Shown here in pieces: positions 1 to 6,544 of a DNA stretch of 45,120 bases. The notes below the pieces were generated by a model. That model was not told where the DNA came from. It did not search any database and saw only the letters and a list, made by a program, of their open reading frames with translations. The stretch's first letter is position 1. Each line of letters starts with the position of its first letter. The position numbers were made by a program, and so were the translations under genes. The stretch covers positions 1 to 45,120 of the forward strand of contig JANYHJ010000047.1 in the NCBI GenBank assembly GCA_025359135.1, in the 5' to 3' direction. Origin of the DNA: Gemmatimonadota bacterium. GTDB taxonomy: Bacteria; Gemmatimonadota; Gemmatimonadetes; Gemmatimonadales; Gemmatimonadaceae.

Positions 1-90
1 TGCCGCTGCCGCTGACGCTGCCGCTGCCGCTGCCGCTGACGCTGTCGCTGCCGCTGTCGCTGACGCTGTCGCTGACGCTGTCGCTGACGC
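1..90. repeat. 90-bp direct terminal redundancy (left copy)
   Basis: Bases 1-90 are identical to 45031-45120. Joining the ends at this overlap keeps one ORF open across the junction, so it is a circularisation overlap or a terminal repeat, and the unique length is about 45,030 bp. Confidence 0.95.
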
Positions 91-223
91 TGACGCTGTC
101 GCTGCCGCTGCCGCTGCCGCTGACGCTGTCGCTGACGCTGACGCTGTCGCTGACGCTGCCGCTGACGCTGCCGCTGTCGCTGACGCTGTCGCTGACGCTG
201 CCGCTGACGCTGCCGCTGTCGCG
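1..223 (+). repeat. GCTGNC hexanucleotide tandem repeat, coding
   Basis: Tandem six-base units of the form GCTGNC, where N is A, C or T and I saw no G. Joined to 44990-45030 it forms 264 bases, or 44 units, read in frame as Ala alternating with Asp, Val or Ala. All variation falls on the second base of one codon. The outer bases are invariant apart from the final Ala codon, which is GCG. Confidence 0.95.
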
Positions 224-430
224 AACAAGGACTTCTTCGCCCAGGTGCTCGCCGCGCACGTGAGCCGCGGCTGGTCCGGCGCATACGACAAGGCGCGCGA
301 GTTGATTCGCGCGGGCGCGTTCAAGGTGACGCTTTCCGATAAGCGCCTCGCGGTGCGGGACGAGCTCGACGCGGGGTTCGTGCAGCTGGTCGAGCGGCTC
401 TGCGAGATGAAGGAGGACGGTGCGCCGTGA
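2..430 (+). CDS. C-terminal part of Ala-X repeat protein (continues from 44441)
   Basis: This is the downstream part of a 339-residue protein that starts at 44441 and crosses the contig ends. The frame matches exactly: 590 bases before the junction plus 430 after gives 340 codons including the TGA at 428-430. Residues up to about 271 are the Ala-Asp/Val/Ala repeat. The remaining 68 or so form a charged, probably helical C-terminal domain beginning NKDFFAQVLAAHVSRGW and ending MKEDGAP. I recognise no family. The stop overlaps a possible start at 430 (TGATG). The GTG at 245 would give a 61-residue product, but it is more likely internal to the long ORF. Confidence 0.8.
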   Translation, partial: AAAADAAAAAAADAVAAAVADAVADAVADADAVAAAAAAADAVADADAVADAAADAAAVADAVADAAADAAAVANKDFFAQVLAAHVSRGWSGAYDKARELIRAGAFKVTLSDKRLAVRDELDAGFVQLVERLCEMKEDGAP

Positions 431-603
431 TGGCTTCTCGTATCGACCAGATCCGAAACCTCCTCCTGCGGACCCTCGACGAATGCCCACTCCCCGCCGA
501 GCTCTCGGATACGCACGCGTCAGCTCCGCAGAGCAAGCCGTCGGAACGTCCCTCGGAGACCAGCAGACGGCGATCTCCGCGTACGCCGCCACACGCGGCC
601 TGA
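430..603 (+). CDS. possible 57-aa protein coupled to the repeat-protein gene
   Basis: ATG at 430 overlaps the upstream TGA (TGATG), a typical coupling arrangement. The product starts MASRIDQIRNLLLRTLDECP and then becomes Ser/Pro/Arg-rich. It overlaps the recombinase start by about 120 bases, so only the first part may have been under protein selection, or the ORF may be fortuitous. No family recognised. Confidence 0.3.
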   Translation: MASRIDQIRNLLLRTLDECPLPAELSDTHASAPQSKPSERPSETSRRRSPRTPPHAA

Positions 604-1892
604 AGGTCGCCCGCTTCTTCGTCGAGGCGGAGAGCGCAATCCACGAGAAGCTCGAACGTCGCGAACAGATGAAGGGCCTCCTCGCAGAAGCGCGCGAGGG
701 CGATCTGGTGCTCTGCTACCGGCTCGACCGGTGGAGCCGAGACCCGGAGTTCACCTACCGCTCCGTGCGCGAGCTCCTCGCCAAGGGCTGCGCGTTCTAC
801 GCGACGGATGACCGGTGCGACCCGTCCACGTCCGAGGGCGACACCGCGCTGGGATTTCGCATCCTGTTCGCGCGAGAGGAGCACAAGCGCATCAAGGAGC
901 GCATGGTGGGGACGCGGCAAAAGCTCCGCGACCGTGGCTACTTCGTTGAGGGTCTTCCGCCCATCGGGTACCGCCGACAGGACGTACGAGGCATCGAGCG
1001 GAACGTGCTCGTCGTCCACCAGGAAGAAGCGGAGGTGGTGCGGCAGATCTTCGCCCGCGCGATTGCAGGGCAGTCGATGCAGCGGATCGCGATGACTCTG
1101 GGGCTGGCGCGCGACCGCGTGCATGACGTGCTCGGGCGACGGCTTTACGTCGGCGAGATCCGGAGCAGCGCCAACGAGTGGATCGCCGGCATGCACCCGC
1201 CCATCGTGACCCGGATGACGTTCGCGCGCGCTCGAGCGGCGGTGGAAGGCCGCACCCTGGGAGGGCGCAGGGAGAAGAGTGCGAGCTCCGTCACCTCGAC
1301 ATGGCTCCTGCGTGACGTTGCCGCCTGCGCCCACTGCGGTGGCAAGATGGCCGCGGCGTACGCGGGCCCGACAGATGCGCGCCGGACCTACTACCGATGC
1401 CACGCTCGCTGCGTCGCGGCATACGTGCACGTCGACCTGGTTGAGTACATGGTCGCAGATATGGTCGGCGTGCGCCTGGCGGAGCTCCGCGACGAGCTCG
1501 GGCGTCCTCCAGCGGTACATGAGCCCGGAGCATCCACGGACTGGCCCGCGAAGCTGGCGAAGGTCGCGGCGAAGCGTGAGCGCGTGCTGGAGATGTACGC
1601 GGACGGCGTGATCGCGAAGTCCGAGCGCGACGGGAAGCTAGAAGCCATCGCGACCGAGCGAGCGAAGCTTGAGGCGCACGCGGCAGCGGAAGCTCCTGGG
1701 CGGCTCTCAGACGCGTCGACCCGCGCGGAGGCTCTCCGCTCGGTACGCGCGCTGCAGCACGCGTGGGAGGCCAGCCCTGCGCAGCGGCGGAGGCAGATCG
1801 CGCACCTGCTGATCGTGAGCGTCGCCATGGCGCAGGGAGCAGACCCGATCGTCACCTGGCGGAGCGCGGAGGACTTGGCTGTGGACGCGTAG
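483..1892 (+). CDS. large serine recombinase (phage integrase)
   Basis: This 469-residue enzyme is predicted to integrate and excise the phage genome by a Ser-linked double-strand exchange. The N-terminal resolvase domain has the nucleophile motif GYARVS (Ser14), followed by LCYRLDRWSR and an Arg-rich helix near EEHKRIKERMVGTRQK. A recombinase domain follows with GYFVEGLPPIGYRR. A zinc ribbon uses Cys282, Cys285, Cys306 and Cys310, and a charged coiled-coil-like tail completes the protein, the usual order for large serine integrases. I chose ATG 483 because it starts directly before the resolvase core; the frame is open back to GTG 420. Large serine integrases normally lie beside attP, so the 77-base gap downstream is a candidate. 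An excisionase-like directionality factor was not identified. Confidence 0.93.
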   Translation: MPTPRRALGYARVSSAEQAVGTSLGDQQTAISAYAATRGLKVARFFVEAESAIHEKLERREQMKGLLAEAREGDLVLCYRLDRWSRDPEFTYRSVRELLAKGCAFYATDDRCDPSTSEGDTALGFRILFAREEHKRIKERMVGTRQKLRDRGYFVEGLPPIGYRRQDVRGIERNVLVVHQEEAEVVRQIFARAIAGQSMQRIAMTLGLARDRVHDVLGRRLYVGEIRSSANEWIAGMHPPIVTRMTFARARAAVEGRTLGGRREKSASSVTSTWLLRDVAACAHCGGKMAAAYAGPTDARRTYYRCHARCVAAYVHVDLVEYMVADMVGVRLAELRDELGRPPAVHEPGASTDWPAKLAKVAAKRERVLEMYADGVIAKSERDGKLEAIATERAKLEAHAAAEAPGRLSDASTRAEALRSVRALQHAWEASPAQRRRQIAHLLIVSVAMAQGADPIVTWRSAEDLAVDA

Positions 1893-1969
1893 CGATAGTG
1901 TCGGTCCAATAAGTGCGAGGCCCGCTACCGTTACGCACTGAATCGTCGGAGAATTCGCGTCGCCTGCGT
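1893..1969. other. convergent intergenic gap; candidate attP
   Basis: This 77-base non-coding gap lies between the recombinase (+) and the endolysin (-). It contains the dyad AGTGCG / CGCACT with a 17-base spacer at about 1912-1940. Position beside a large serine integrase and a dyad both fit attP, but a weak bidirectional terminator is equally possible. No bacterial partner site is available for comparison. Confidence 0.35.
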
Positions 1970-2722
1970 TCAGGCCACGTCGTCGGGCGGCAAGCTCGGC
2001 ACCGTGGGCGCATCGTCTGGCGCAACCGGGAAGCCCATGAAGGCCTTCAGGGCCGTGGCGTCGCCCTTGAAGAGCCCACGATCGCAGTCGCCGTTCACGC
2101 CTGGCACACGGAACCCACCGTTCCCGCTGTACTGCCAGAGCACGACGTCCTTCCACGGTGCGGGCGCCTTGGGCCAGTCCCCGATGAACGTGCTCGGCGC
2201 CCAGGGCGTCACGGTGGAGCGGTAGCGCGCCAGGAAGAGCGGCGAGCGCGCGAGACGAGCCGCTCCCGGATCACCCGAGAAGCGCGGCGTGAAGAAGCCG
2301 CCCGAGTAGGTGATCGGCTCGGCTCCCCCGAGGTCTTCGCACTCCTCGATAGCTTCCTCGAGGAAGTCGCAGAGCTGGTGCGCGGTCATGGTCGCGGGTG
2401 CGGCTTCGAAGTCGAGGACGAGCCTCGGCAGGAAGATGTCCCCGTAGTGGTCGTAACAAAACCGCACCTGGTCACGAGGGCGTCCCGCGGACGACGTGAG
2501 GAAGTGGTACGCGGTGACGAGCATGCCGACGGAGCGGAAGCCGTTGATGTGCGCGAGCGCCGTGGGGTCCGCGCCCGTGAGCGCCTCGGAAGCCTTGCAG
2601 GTCGCGAGCGCGAAGCCGGCGGCCGCGACCTTCGAGTAGTCGATCGTCCACTGGCAGGCGGACACGTCGATGCAGTCGGTGAGGCCTGGGAGCGAGAGGG
2701 CTGCGCGTTCGGGTGCGGACAT
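1970..2722 (-). CDS. endolysin, GH25 muramidase
   Basis: This 250-residue predicted lysozyme would cleave the glycan backbone of peptidoglycan at host lysis. GH25 hallmarks are visible: CIDVSACQW (Asp19), the catalytic pair in LVLDFEAAP (Asp104, Glu106), TYSGGFF and the late LWQYSGNG motif. It has no signal peptide, so it depends on a holin. The start is ATG 2722, preceded by TAGACC with a 5-base spacer; the longer ORF from 2800 has no support. It is the last gene of the leftward late region, downstream of holin-like and lipoprotein genes. Confidence 0.92.
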   Translation of the reverse strand: MSAPERAALSLPGLTDCIDVSACQWTIDYSKVAAAGFALATCKASEALTGADPTALAHINGFRSVGMLVTAYHFLTSSAGRPRDQVRFCYDHYGDIFLPRLVLDFEAAPATMTAHQLCDFLEEAIEECEDLGGAEPITYSGGFFTPRFSGDPGAARLARSPLFLARYRSTVTPWAPSTFIGDWPKAPAPWKDVVLWQYSGNGGFRVPGVNGDCDRGLFKGDATALKAFMGFPVAPDDAPTVPSLPPDDVA

Positions 2723-2727
2723 GGCGC

Positions 2728-2733
2728 GGTCTA
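2728..2733 (-). promoter_or_regulatory. TAGACC late start motif (endolysin)
   Basis: TAGACC-GCGCC-ATG. The TAG is also the stop codon of the upstream 70-aa gene. Confidence 0.6.
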
Positions 2734-2943
2734 CGGGCCGGCGCGGTCGCGAAGACTCAGCGTAGGGATCATGATGATCGCGCTTGCGGCGGCATACCAC
2801 GCGCGCTGGATCCTCTCAGGCAGGTCTTCCCACGTCGGCATGTCGCGGCCGTCGAAGGTCTTGCCGCCCGTGCTGGAGGCGTAAGCCTCGTAGCCGAGCT
2901 TCCCGACGTCATGCCCGTCCACATTGGTGACGGTGGCGCTCAC
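2731..2943 (-). CDS. small phage protein of unknown function (70 aa)
   Basis: GTG 2943 overlaps the upstream TGA (GTGA). The C-terminal half contains MPTWEDLPERIQRAWYAAA, a Trp-x(2-3)-Leu-Pro...Ala-Trp pattern common in small phage proteins of unknown role. No signal peptide. It sits in the lysis cassette between an 81-aa protein and the endolysin. Function not assigned. Confidence 0.7.
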   Translation of the reverse strand: MSATVTNVDGHDVGKLGYEAYASSTGGKTFDGRDMPTWEDLPERIQRAWYAAASAIIMIPTLSLRDRAGP

Positions 2944-3185
2944 TTCCCGGTAGGACGCTTGTCGAGGCCCTTCTCCTTCAGCAGCTCCGCGAGGTCGTCG
3001 GCGTGGATGCAATCGGCGAGGCACGCAGTCGGGCTCGGCTGGATCGCAGCGAGGCCACCGTTGCAGTAGTCATTGCCAGGAACCGCATCGTAGAGGATGC
3101 CGGATCCCATGACCTTGCCGCCCTCGTAGGAGAGCTGAACGATGCGGTCGCCGTTCTTCGCTTCACGTCCGTTTCGGTAATGCAT
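2940..3185 (-). CDS. hypothetical protein (81 aa)
   Basis: Starts MHYRNGREAKNGDRIVQLSY, which resembles a small beta-barrel fold, and carries Cys residues in the second half (NDYCNGG, TACLADCIH). ATG 3185 is preceded by TAGACC with a 6-base spacer. It overlaps the downstream gene by 4 bases. No family recognised; it is cotranscribed with lysis genes. Confidence 0.7.
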   Translation of the reverse strand: MHYRNGREAKNGDRIVQLSYEGGKVMGSGILYDAVPGNDYCNGGLAAIQPSPTACLADCIHADDLAELLKEKGLDKRPTGK

Positions 3186-3191
3186 GCCGCG

Positions 3192-3197
3192 GGTCTA
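3192..3197 (-). promoter_or_regulatory. TAGACC late start motif
   Basis: TAGACC-CGCGGC-ATG before the 81-aa gene. The TAG doubles as the stop of the 52-aa lipoprotein gene. Confidence 0.6.
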
Positions 3198-3353
3198 CTC
3201 CGCGGCTCCATCCCTCGATGCGCCGTACGGGCAGTTCGGATCCTGCGAGCACGGCGGCAGGTTCGGGTCGTTGTCGCGGTAGCAGCCCAGCGCGATCACC
3301 GGACCGACCCCGAAGATCGCGAGGCCGAGCACGAGGAATATCTTGCGCTTCAC
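3195..3353 (-). CDS. small lipoprotein, Rz1-like outer spanin candidate (52 aa)
   Basis: GTG 3353 overlaps the upstream stop (GTGA). The product begins MKRKIFLVLGLAIFG and ends its signal at a lipobox, VIALGC, so it should be lipid-modified. The mature peptide is short, about 29 residues, and contains Pro and Cys (PPCSQDPNCPYG). Size, lipobox and position just before the endolysin fit an Rz1-type outer spanin, which would bridge to an inner-membrane partner and disrupt the outer membrane at lysis. The assignment rests on architecture only. Confidence 0.65.
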   Translation of the reverse strand: MKRKIFLVLGLAIFGVGPVIALGCYRDNDPNLPPCSQDPNCPYGASRDGAAE

Positions 3354-3700
3354 GGGCAGGTCATCCCGCACGTGCGGGCCTGCGCCTTGGAGCTCGCGGT
3401 CGAGAGGCACCAGACGTCGAACGGGCGGAAGCCTTGCGTTGCGTTCGCGTGGGCGATCGTCTGCGCGCATCCGCCGGCGTCTGCGCCTTCGTCGCACTGG
3501 AGGGCGTGGAGGTTCTCGCATGCGGTGATCGCGGAGGCCGGTCTCCCGGTGTCAGGAACGACCGGAGCGGGAACGAACGCGTCTGCGTCGTAAGGCGTCG
3601 GCTCGGGCAGGCTGCCCTTGCAGGCGGTTCCCAGGCCGACGAGAAGACCAGCGGCGGCGAGTGCGACGACCGCACCCATGGTGGCGTGCACTGCTCTCAT
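3350..3700 (-). CDS. lipoprotein with Cys-rich mature domain (116 aa)
   Basis: ATG 3700 overlaps the protease stop (ATGA). The signal peptide MRAVHATMGAVVALAAAG ends at lipobox GLGTAC. The mature part has a Pro/Asp linker followed by a Cys-rich domain (TACENL, LQCDEG, GGCAQT, VWCLST, RTCGMTCP), which suggests disulphide bonds in the periplasm. It directly precedes a second, smaller lipoprotein gene. Possible roles are a spanin component or an exported factor working with the papain-like protease; neither can be decided from sequence. Confidence 0.7.
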   Translation of the reverse strand: MRAVHATMGAVVALAAAGLLVGLGTACKGSLPEPTPYDADAFVPAPVVPDTGRPASAITACENLHALQCDEGADAGGCAQTIAHANATQGFRPFDVWCLSTASSKAQARTCGMTCP

Positions 3701-4464
3701 CCGAGCCTCGCTTTCATGGCAACCATGTCGCCGAACTGCCGCACGGCCTCTTCGCTCACGAGCGCGTCGCCGCGGATGCCCCAGTCTGCCGACCAGGAAT
3801 TGCGCAGCGTGAACACCAGGCCAGCGGTGGTGGTCGTGTAGCCGATGAGCGTGACGTAGTGGTCGAGCGCCGTGCCCATGGGCTCGAGCACGCCGCCCGA
3901 GTAGCCCTGGAAGGCGTCCGTGTCTGCCTCGACGGCGACCGTCACGGGGATCTTGTTCGCGATGGCGAGCGCGACGTCCTGGGGTGTGAAGACCGAGTAC
4001 TCGCCGAGAATGATGGCGCGGGCATCCGCCTCGAGCTCGAGGAGCGTGGGCTCGTCGTTGATCGTCGGGATGTCCGCGTCGGAGTAGCGGCCGTCAGAGG
4101 CCAGCGGCCCCATGGCTCGCACGCCGAACTCGGTGATGCCGCGCATGACCTGGTTCGGTTTGGCGCCGTCGTCCGTGAGGTTCAGCGCGGGGCTGGTTCG
4201 CCCGAGGACGCGGCCGAGCGTGTAGATGCCCTTCGGCGAGGGCAGGAACGGAAGCGGGGTTCCAGCCGCGGCGAGCGCCGTGGAGATCGCGCAGGCCGTC
4301 GCGTGGCCCGTGCACGAGCCCGTCTGGCCCTGGTCCATCACGCGCGGCGCGAACGCCTCGAGCGTGAACGACGTCGGGACAGCGCCGAGCCGATGCGCGA
4401 TTGCGCGCAAGGGCGTGCGCTGGTGGCCGGCGGGGTCCGGACGATAGCCGCGGCCGTGAATCAT
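3697..4464 (-). CDS. papain-like (C1-type) cysteine peptidase
   Basis: This 255-residue protein shows a C1 peptidase catalytic layout: Gln45 and Cys51 in MDQGQTGSCTGHATA, His202 in LDHYVTLIGY, and Asn222 in LRNSWSADWGIRGDAL. The spacing fits papain-like enzymes. There is no obvious signal peptide or pro-region; ATG 4464 overlaps the holin-like gene stop (ATGA). It lies between the holin-like gene and two lipoprotein genes, so it may act at lysis on envelope or cytoplasmic proteins. Papain-like peptidases are unusual in phage lysis cassettes. Family is clear; biological target unknown. Confidence 0.85.
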   Translation of the reverse strand: MIHGRGYRPDPAGHQRTPLRAIAHRLGAVPTSFTLEAFAPRVMDQGQTGSCTGHATACAISTALAAAGTPLPFLPSPKGIYTLGRVLGRTSPALNLTDDGAKPNQVMRGITEFGVRAMGPLASDGRYSDADIPTINDEPTLLELEADARAIILGEYSVFTPQDVALAIANKIPVTVAVEADTDAFQGYSGGVLEPMGTALDHYVTLIGYTTTTAGLVFTLRNSWSADWGIRGDALVSEEAVRQFGDMVAMKARLG

Positions 4465-4889
4465 TCGAGGCCTGCGTCTCGCATTGCCGCGCGGTGGGCG
4501 TCGAGCACGCGTAGGTCCTTGCCGTTCACGCGGACCTGCTTCTCTTTGCCGGTCACGGGGTCGGTGACGGTCACGACCGCGCACGCCTCGTCAGCGAGGT
4601 GGATGGCGACGCAAGAGTTGTCGATCGCCTGCGTTGCTGAATTGCAGGCGGGGAGCGTGAGGCCGAGAACGCCCAGGGCGCTGACGAAGAGCAACATGGC
4701 TGCGCCACCCACGCCTGCGCCAGGCTGAACCTGGGGCGACACGGCGCCGAGAACCGCAACCAGAAGCACGAGCACTGCGGTGACGCCCTTCATGTACGGG
4801 GTCGCTGCCGCCGGGAACGCGGACTCGAGGTTCGGCAGACCGGCCGCGAGCGCGGCGCACACGAGCATCAGGTAGTGGATGGCCTTCAT
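4461..4889 (-). CDS. membrane protein, holin candidate (142 aa)
   Basis: Three hydrophobic segments are visible: residues about 4-18 (YLMLVCAALAAGL), about 35-51 (VTAVLVLLVAVLGAV) and about 63-82 (AAMLLFVSALGVLGLTLP). A soluble C-terminal tail of about 60 residues follows. Size, TM number and position among the papain-like protease, lipoproteins and endolysin support a holin role, releasing the endolysin. ATG 4889 carries the TAGACC motif with a 6-base spacer. The long soluble tail is not typical of small holins, so another membrane function is possible. Confidence 0.6.
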   Translation of the reverse strand: MKAIHYLMLVCAALAAGLPNLESAFPAAATPYMKGVTAVLVLLVAVLGAVSPQVQPGAGVGGAAMLLFVSALGVLGLTLPACNSATQAIDNSCVAIHLADEACAVVTVTDPVTGKEKQVRVNGKDLRVLDAHRAAMRDAGLE

Positions 4890-4895
4890 GGCCGC

Positions 4896-4901
4896 GGTCT
4901 A
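4896..4901 (-). promoter_or_regulatory. TAGACC late start motif (holin candidate)
   Basis: TAGACC-GCGGCC-ATG. The TAG is the stop of the upstream coiled-coil/TM protein gene. Confidence 0.6.
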
Positions 4902-5471
4902 GTGGTGCGAGAAAAACAGCTCCTTCACCGCTTCGAAGAAGCCCAGCTCCTTCAGACCGCCAGCAGCAACCACGAAGCCCACGAGCCAGAGCGTCGCCTT
5001 CTGGCGGATGGATTGACGCTCGATCTCGTTCCGATGAGGCTTACCCTCAGGAGGCATCGAGCCGTCGGGACGAGGCACGCGCACACCAACGGCGGCCGTC
5101 AGCGCCTTCACGCCGAGCCGGAGGTCCTGAACGTCGCCCTCAAGGACTGCGACATGACGTTTTGCGCCATCGACAGCATCCTTCGTCTGTTCCTCGGTCA
5201 TGGAGACATGCCGCTTGATGCCGGCGCGGTCTTCCTCCAGCCGAAGGACACGACCGTCGATCTTCTCGACGGCCGTACCAAGACTCTTCACCTGCTCGCC
5301 GACGATCTCGATCGCGCGATCCTGGCGCACCCCTCGAGCCTCTCCCTCCGCGCGGGCAGCCCCGGTCTCAGCCCGGGCTGCCTCTGCTACGTCGATTGAG
5401 CGCTGCATCATCCCGCGCAGTACTTCGAGCTGGTCCACGGGTACGGTCGGCTTCTCGGGCGGGGGCGGCAT
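4899..5471 (-). CDS. coiled-coil protein with C-terminal TM segment (190 aa)
   Basis: Residues about 12-120 are charged and heptad-like (QLEVLRGMMQRSIDVAEAAR; VEKIDGRVLRLEEDRAG). A single TM segment follows near residues 160-176 (ATLWLVGFVVAAGGLKE). Such coiled-coil plus C-terminal anchor proteins occur in phage lysis regions (XhlA-like holin partners) and also as virion-associated proteins. ATG 5471 has the TAGACC motif. It lies between head and lysis genes and may contribute to membrane disruption, but no family match is certain. Confidence 0.6.
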   Translation of the reverse strand: MPPPPEKPTVPVDQLEVLRGMMQRSIDVAEAARAETGAARAEGEARGVRQDRAIEIVGEQVKSLGTAVEKIDGRVLRLEEDRAGIKRHVSMTEEQTKDAVDGAKRHVAVLEGDVQDLRLGVKALTAAVGVRVPRPDGSMPPEGKPHRNEIERQSIRQKATLWLVGFVVAAGGLKELGFFEAVKELFFSHH

Positions 5472-5477
5472 CGCTCC

Positions 5478-5483
5478 GGTCTA
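5478..5483 (-). promoter_or_regulatory. TAGACC late start motif
   Basis: TAGACC-GGAGCG-ATG. The spacer contains GGAG, so an SD contribution is possible here. The TAG is the stop of the 65-aa gene. Confidence 0.5.
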
Positions 5484-5678
5484 GCGAACGGACGGAGGGA
5501 GCTCCCAGCCGTGTCCGGCCCCAGTCCGTAAGAATGGCGCGAAGAACTCGGGCACTCCGCTCGCGTCGACAAGGGGTCCAGCCTCCCTCACCAGTGCTAG
5601 CCACTCGGCATGGGTCACCGTCGGCGCGTTGACCGCCACGATGAGATCCTGAAGTTTCTGACGCTGGTCTTCGGTCAC
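5481..5678 (-). CDS. hypothetical protein (65 aa)
   Basis: GTG 5678 overlaps the stop of the gpF-like gene (GTGA). The product starts MTEDQRQKLQDLIVAVNAPT and is small, acidic and helical at the N terminus. It is translationally coupled to the head morphogenesis gene. No family recognised. Confidence 0.6.
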   Translation of the reverse strand: MTEDQRQKLQDLIVAVNAPTVTHAEWLALVREAGPLVDASGVPEFFAPFLRTGAGHGWELPPSVR

Positions 5679-6544
5679 GGCTTTCCCTTGTTGCCGCTAC
5701 CCCCGCCGCCCTCTTCGCTTGGCCCACCAGATGGCCCGGTGGTCGCGTCGTCGTCCTCGAGCTCGGGGATGACGGGCACCGCAACGCAGCGGCATTGGAC
5801 GTCATCGCCTGGATCTCCTGTCTCCGGTGGAGGGTTGCCCCACTGGAAGACCTTCCCCTCGTTCGCGGCGTGCGTGTCTCGCACACGCTCATCGTTCGAC
5901 GTCGACCATTCGTAGGAGGTGACGCCGGCGGAGCGCTGCCGATAGCTGTTGATCGACGCGTTCAGCTTCTGCGTCTGGTCGCGCGCGATCAGCTTCGCGC
6001 GGCTGTCGCTCACGTCGGCCCGCTCCTTCAGCAGCGCGGCGATCTCCTCGTGGCGCATGCCCCACGTGAACGGATCGTCGAGCACGCCCGCGACCTGGGC
6101 GCCGAAGTCGCGCGCGGCGGACTTGATGAGCGACTGCGACCACTCGCGGAATTCCTGGATGTGCGGCCCGAGCTGACCGCGCACGTCGAGCCCGAGCTCG
6201 CGCGCCACCTGCGCGTTCTTCCGCACGACCTCCGTGGAGAGGTGGTCGAACGGTGCCACGATCTTTGGCGCGATCTCACCCGCAAGGCGCTCGACCTCCG
6301 CCGTCCAGCGAGAGGAGAGATCGGTGCGGCCGCGCCCGACTGCTGGGGGAGCTCCCCCGCTGCCGTCCGGCGCATCCTGCCGCGTGAGCTGCTCGAGCTT
6401 CGGCGCGAGCCACCCCAAGGCCTCCTGCCGGACCCCACGCAAGATGCCACGCACGGCCATCGTGTAGCGATGCTCTGCGCGAGCGGACGGCCGCAGCTTC
6501 TTCGCTACCGCGCGGCGACGGTGAAGATCGGCGAGACGTGCCAT
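5675..6544 (-). CDS. Mu gpF-like head morphogenesis / minor capsid protein
   Basis: This 289-residue protein carries the C-terminal signature of the phage Mu F-like family: RDQTQKLNASINSYRQ, then AGVTSYEWSTSNDERVRDTH, FQWGNPPP and the terminal CRC. Such proteins associate with the portal and are needed for head assembly. ATG 6544 overlaps the upstream stop (TGATG). The C-terminal tail is Gly/Ser/Pro-rich. Here the gene is separated from the DUF1073 portal by several extra structural genes. Confidence 0.85.
   Translation of the reverse strand: MARLADLHRRRAVAKKLRPSARAEHRYTMAVRGILRGVRQEALGWLAPKLEQLTRQDAPDGSGGAPPAVGRGRTDLSSRWTAEVERLAGEIAPKIVAPFDHLSTEVVRKNAQVARELGLDVRGQLGPHIQEFREWSQSLIKSAARDFGAQVAGVLDDPFTWGMRHEEIAALLKERADVSDSRAKLIARDQTQKLNASINSYRQRSAGVTSYEWSTSNDERVRDTHAANEGKVFQWGNPPPETGDPGDDVQCRCVAVPVIPELEDDDATTGPSGGPSEEGGGGSGNKGKP

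Noticed and set aside
1-220. CRISPR-like or origin iteron array at the contig start
   Set aside because: The unit is only six bases, has no spacers, and is in frame with a protein running through the junction.
1-223. Target region of a diversity-generating retroelement
   Set aside because: No reverse transcriptase or template repeat is present, and variation is at one codon position in a tandem repeat.
321-1520. 399-aa ORF on the - strand
   Set aside because: It lies antisense to the recombinase, is Arg/Ala/Pro-rich shadow coding and has no recognisable motif.
1913-2884. 323-aa + strand ORF opposite the endolysin
   Set aside because: The GH25 motifs are on the - strand; this is antisense shadow coding of a GC-rich gene.
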